Notes under the pieces: model-generated | What the model was told of the DNA's origin: nothing | Database searches by the model: none | The model's input: only the letters and a program-made list of their open reading frames with translations | Program-made: the position numbers and the translations under genes | Part shown: piece by piece, positions 62,945 to 64,000 of the stretch | How the letters are laid out: each line of letters begins with the position of its first letter | How positions within the stretch are numbered: the stretch's first letter is position 1 | Source of the DNA: Variovorax sp. TBS-050B | GTDB lineage: Bacteria; Pseudomonadota; Gammaproteobacteria; Burkholderiales; Burkholderiaceae_C | Assembly (NCBI RefSeq): GCF_029893635.1 | Contig: NZ_JARXYR010000001.1 | Coordinates: 1 to 64,000, forward strand | Length of the DNA stretch: 64,000 nucleotides | Direction of reading: 5' to 3'

Positions 62945-63151
62945 ATGACCAGCCCCAAGCCCGCACAGAACCCCGACCCGTCCCGCGCGCCGGATGAAGC
63001 CAAGCGCCCCTTGCCGCTCGAAGCCGAGGTCCGCGCGACCGACCTCGAAACGCCGGACCCCGACGAGGAAGAAGCCGCCGCGGCGGACACGGAAGCACGA
63101 CCGGGCAAGGGCGAGAACGCCCCCGGCTTCCTGAAGGACGCGAAGCGCTGA
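62945..63151 (+). CDS. Small acidic, proline-rich hypothetical protein
   Basis: A 68-residue protein with a good AAGGAG site before the ATG at 62945. It is rich in Pro, Glu, Asp and Ala (ETPDPDEEEAAAADTEA), ends in basic LKDAKR, and looks disordered. No domain or cysteine is seen. Function unknown. The neighbouring groEL gene runs toward it from the other strand. Confidence 0.6.
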   Translation: MTSPKPAQNPDPSRAPDEAKRPLPLEAEVRATDLETPDPDEEEAAAADTEARPGKGENAPGFLKDAKR

Positions 63152-63160
63152 TCGCGCCAC

Positions 63161-63191
63161 AAAAAAAGCGGCGTCCCGCGAGGGACGCCGC
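63161..63191 (-). terminator. Rho-independent terminator of groEL
   Basis: GCGGCGTCCC and GGGACGCCGC form a perfect 10-bp stem with loop GCGA (63168-63191). Seven A bases precede it on the plus strand, so on the minus strand the hairpin is followed by seven T bases. This is a strong terminator placed 27 bp after the groEL stop. Confidence 0.9.
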
Positions 63192-63217
63192 CTGGCCTTG
63201 GAGAAAAGTGCGGGGAC

Positions 63218-64000
<783 letters not shown>

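Overview
The window is high-GC DNA from a betaproteobacterium. Gene order and protein style suggest Burkholderiales/Comamonadaceae, most like Variovorax, but this is inferred from the sequence alone. Positions 1-3470 hold the replication and partition module of a secondary replicon (chromid or megaplasmid): a ParA ATPase, a Rep_3-type initiator, five identical 17-bp palindromic cores that look like a centromere, and an origin-like stretch with a DnaA-box-like site and a phased repeat array. A groEL 3' end at the other edge suggests the replicon carries core-type genes.

Layout. 3.5-9.6 kb: a chemoreceptor, a PAS/GGDEF diguanylate cyclase and small accessory enzymes. 9.7-16.4 kb: an aromatic-acid-type efflux operon (FUSC protein, DUF1656, HlyD adaptor, outer-membrane channel, LysR) divergent from an AraC regulator. 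16.4-24.8 kb: two divergent catabolic operons, one with a frameshifted PrpF-family gene plus an SDR, the other with a DUF35 protein, thiolase, SDR, CaiB CoA-transferase, enoyl-CoA hydratase and a Bug solute-binding protein, closed by a LysR gene. 24.8-41.9 kb: a large divergent pyridine-carboxylate (most likely picolinate) degradation cluster. 42-48 kb: an acyl-CoA dehydrogenase and a giant CheB/CheR hybrid kinase. 48-54.3 kb: an ABC exporter-type module with a TonB-dependent receptor and a DUF2946 protein. 54.4-62.6 kb: GST, AraC regulator, diguanylate cyclase, MFS/MarR pair and aminotransferase/MocR pair. 62.6-64 kb: a probable small RNA, small ORFs and the 3' end of groEL.

The main system is the 17-kb cluster. 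On the plus strand a three-subunit molybdenum hydroxylase, an N-formylmaleamate deformylase (NicD type) and a MarR regulator are encoded. On the minus strand are a four-component Rieske oxygenase, a nonoxidative decarboxylase-type amidohydrolase, 2,5-dihydroxypyridine dioxygenase (NicX type), maleamate amidohydrolase (NicF type) and a complete branched-chain-type ABC importer. Together they fit import of picolinate, 6-hydroxylation, 3-hydroxylation, decarboxylation to 2,5-dihydroxypyridine, ring cleavage, deformylation and deamidation to maleate. No maleate isomerase is seen. Two near-identical palindromes in the divergent promoter region are the best operator candidates. One odd feature is a fusion of the 2Fe-2S subunit to a CoxG-like domain with a hydrophobic tail.

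All calls come from reading the sequence and remembered family features. No database search was run. No tRNA, rRNA, CRISPR array or insertion sequence was recognised.
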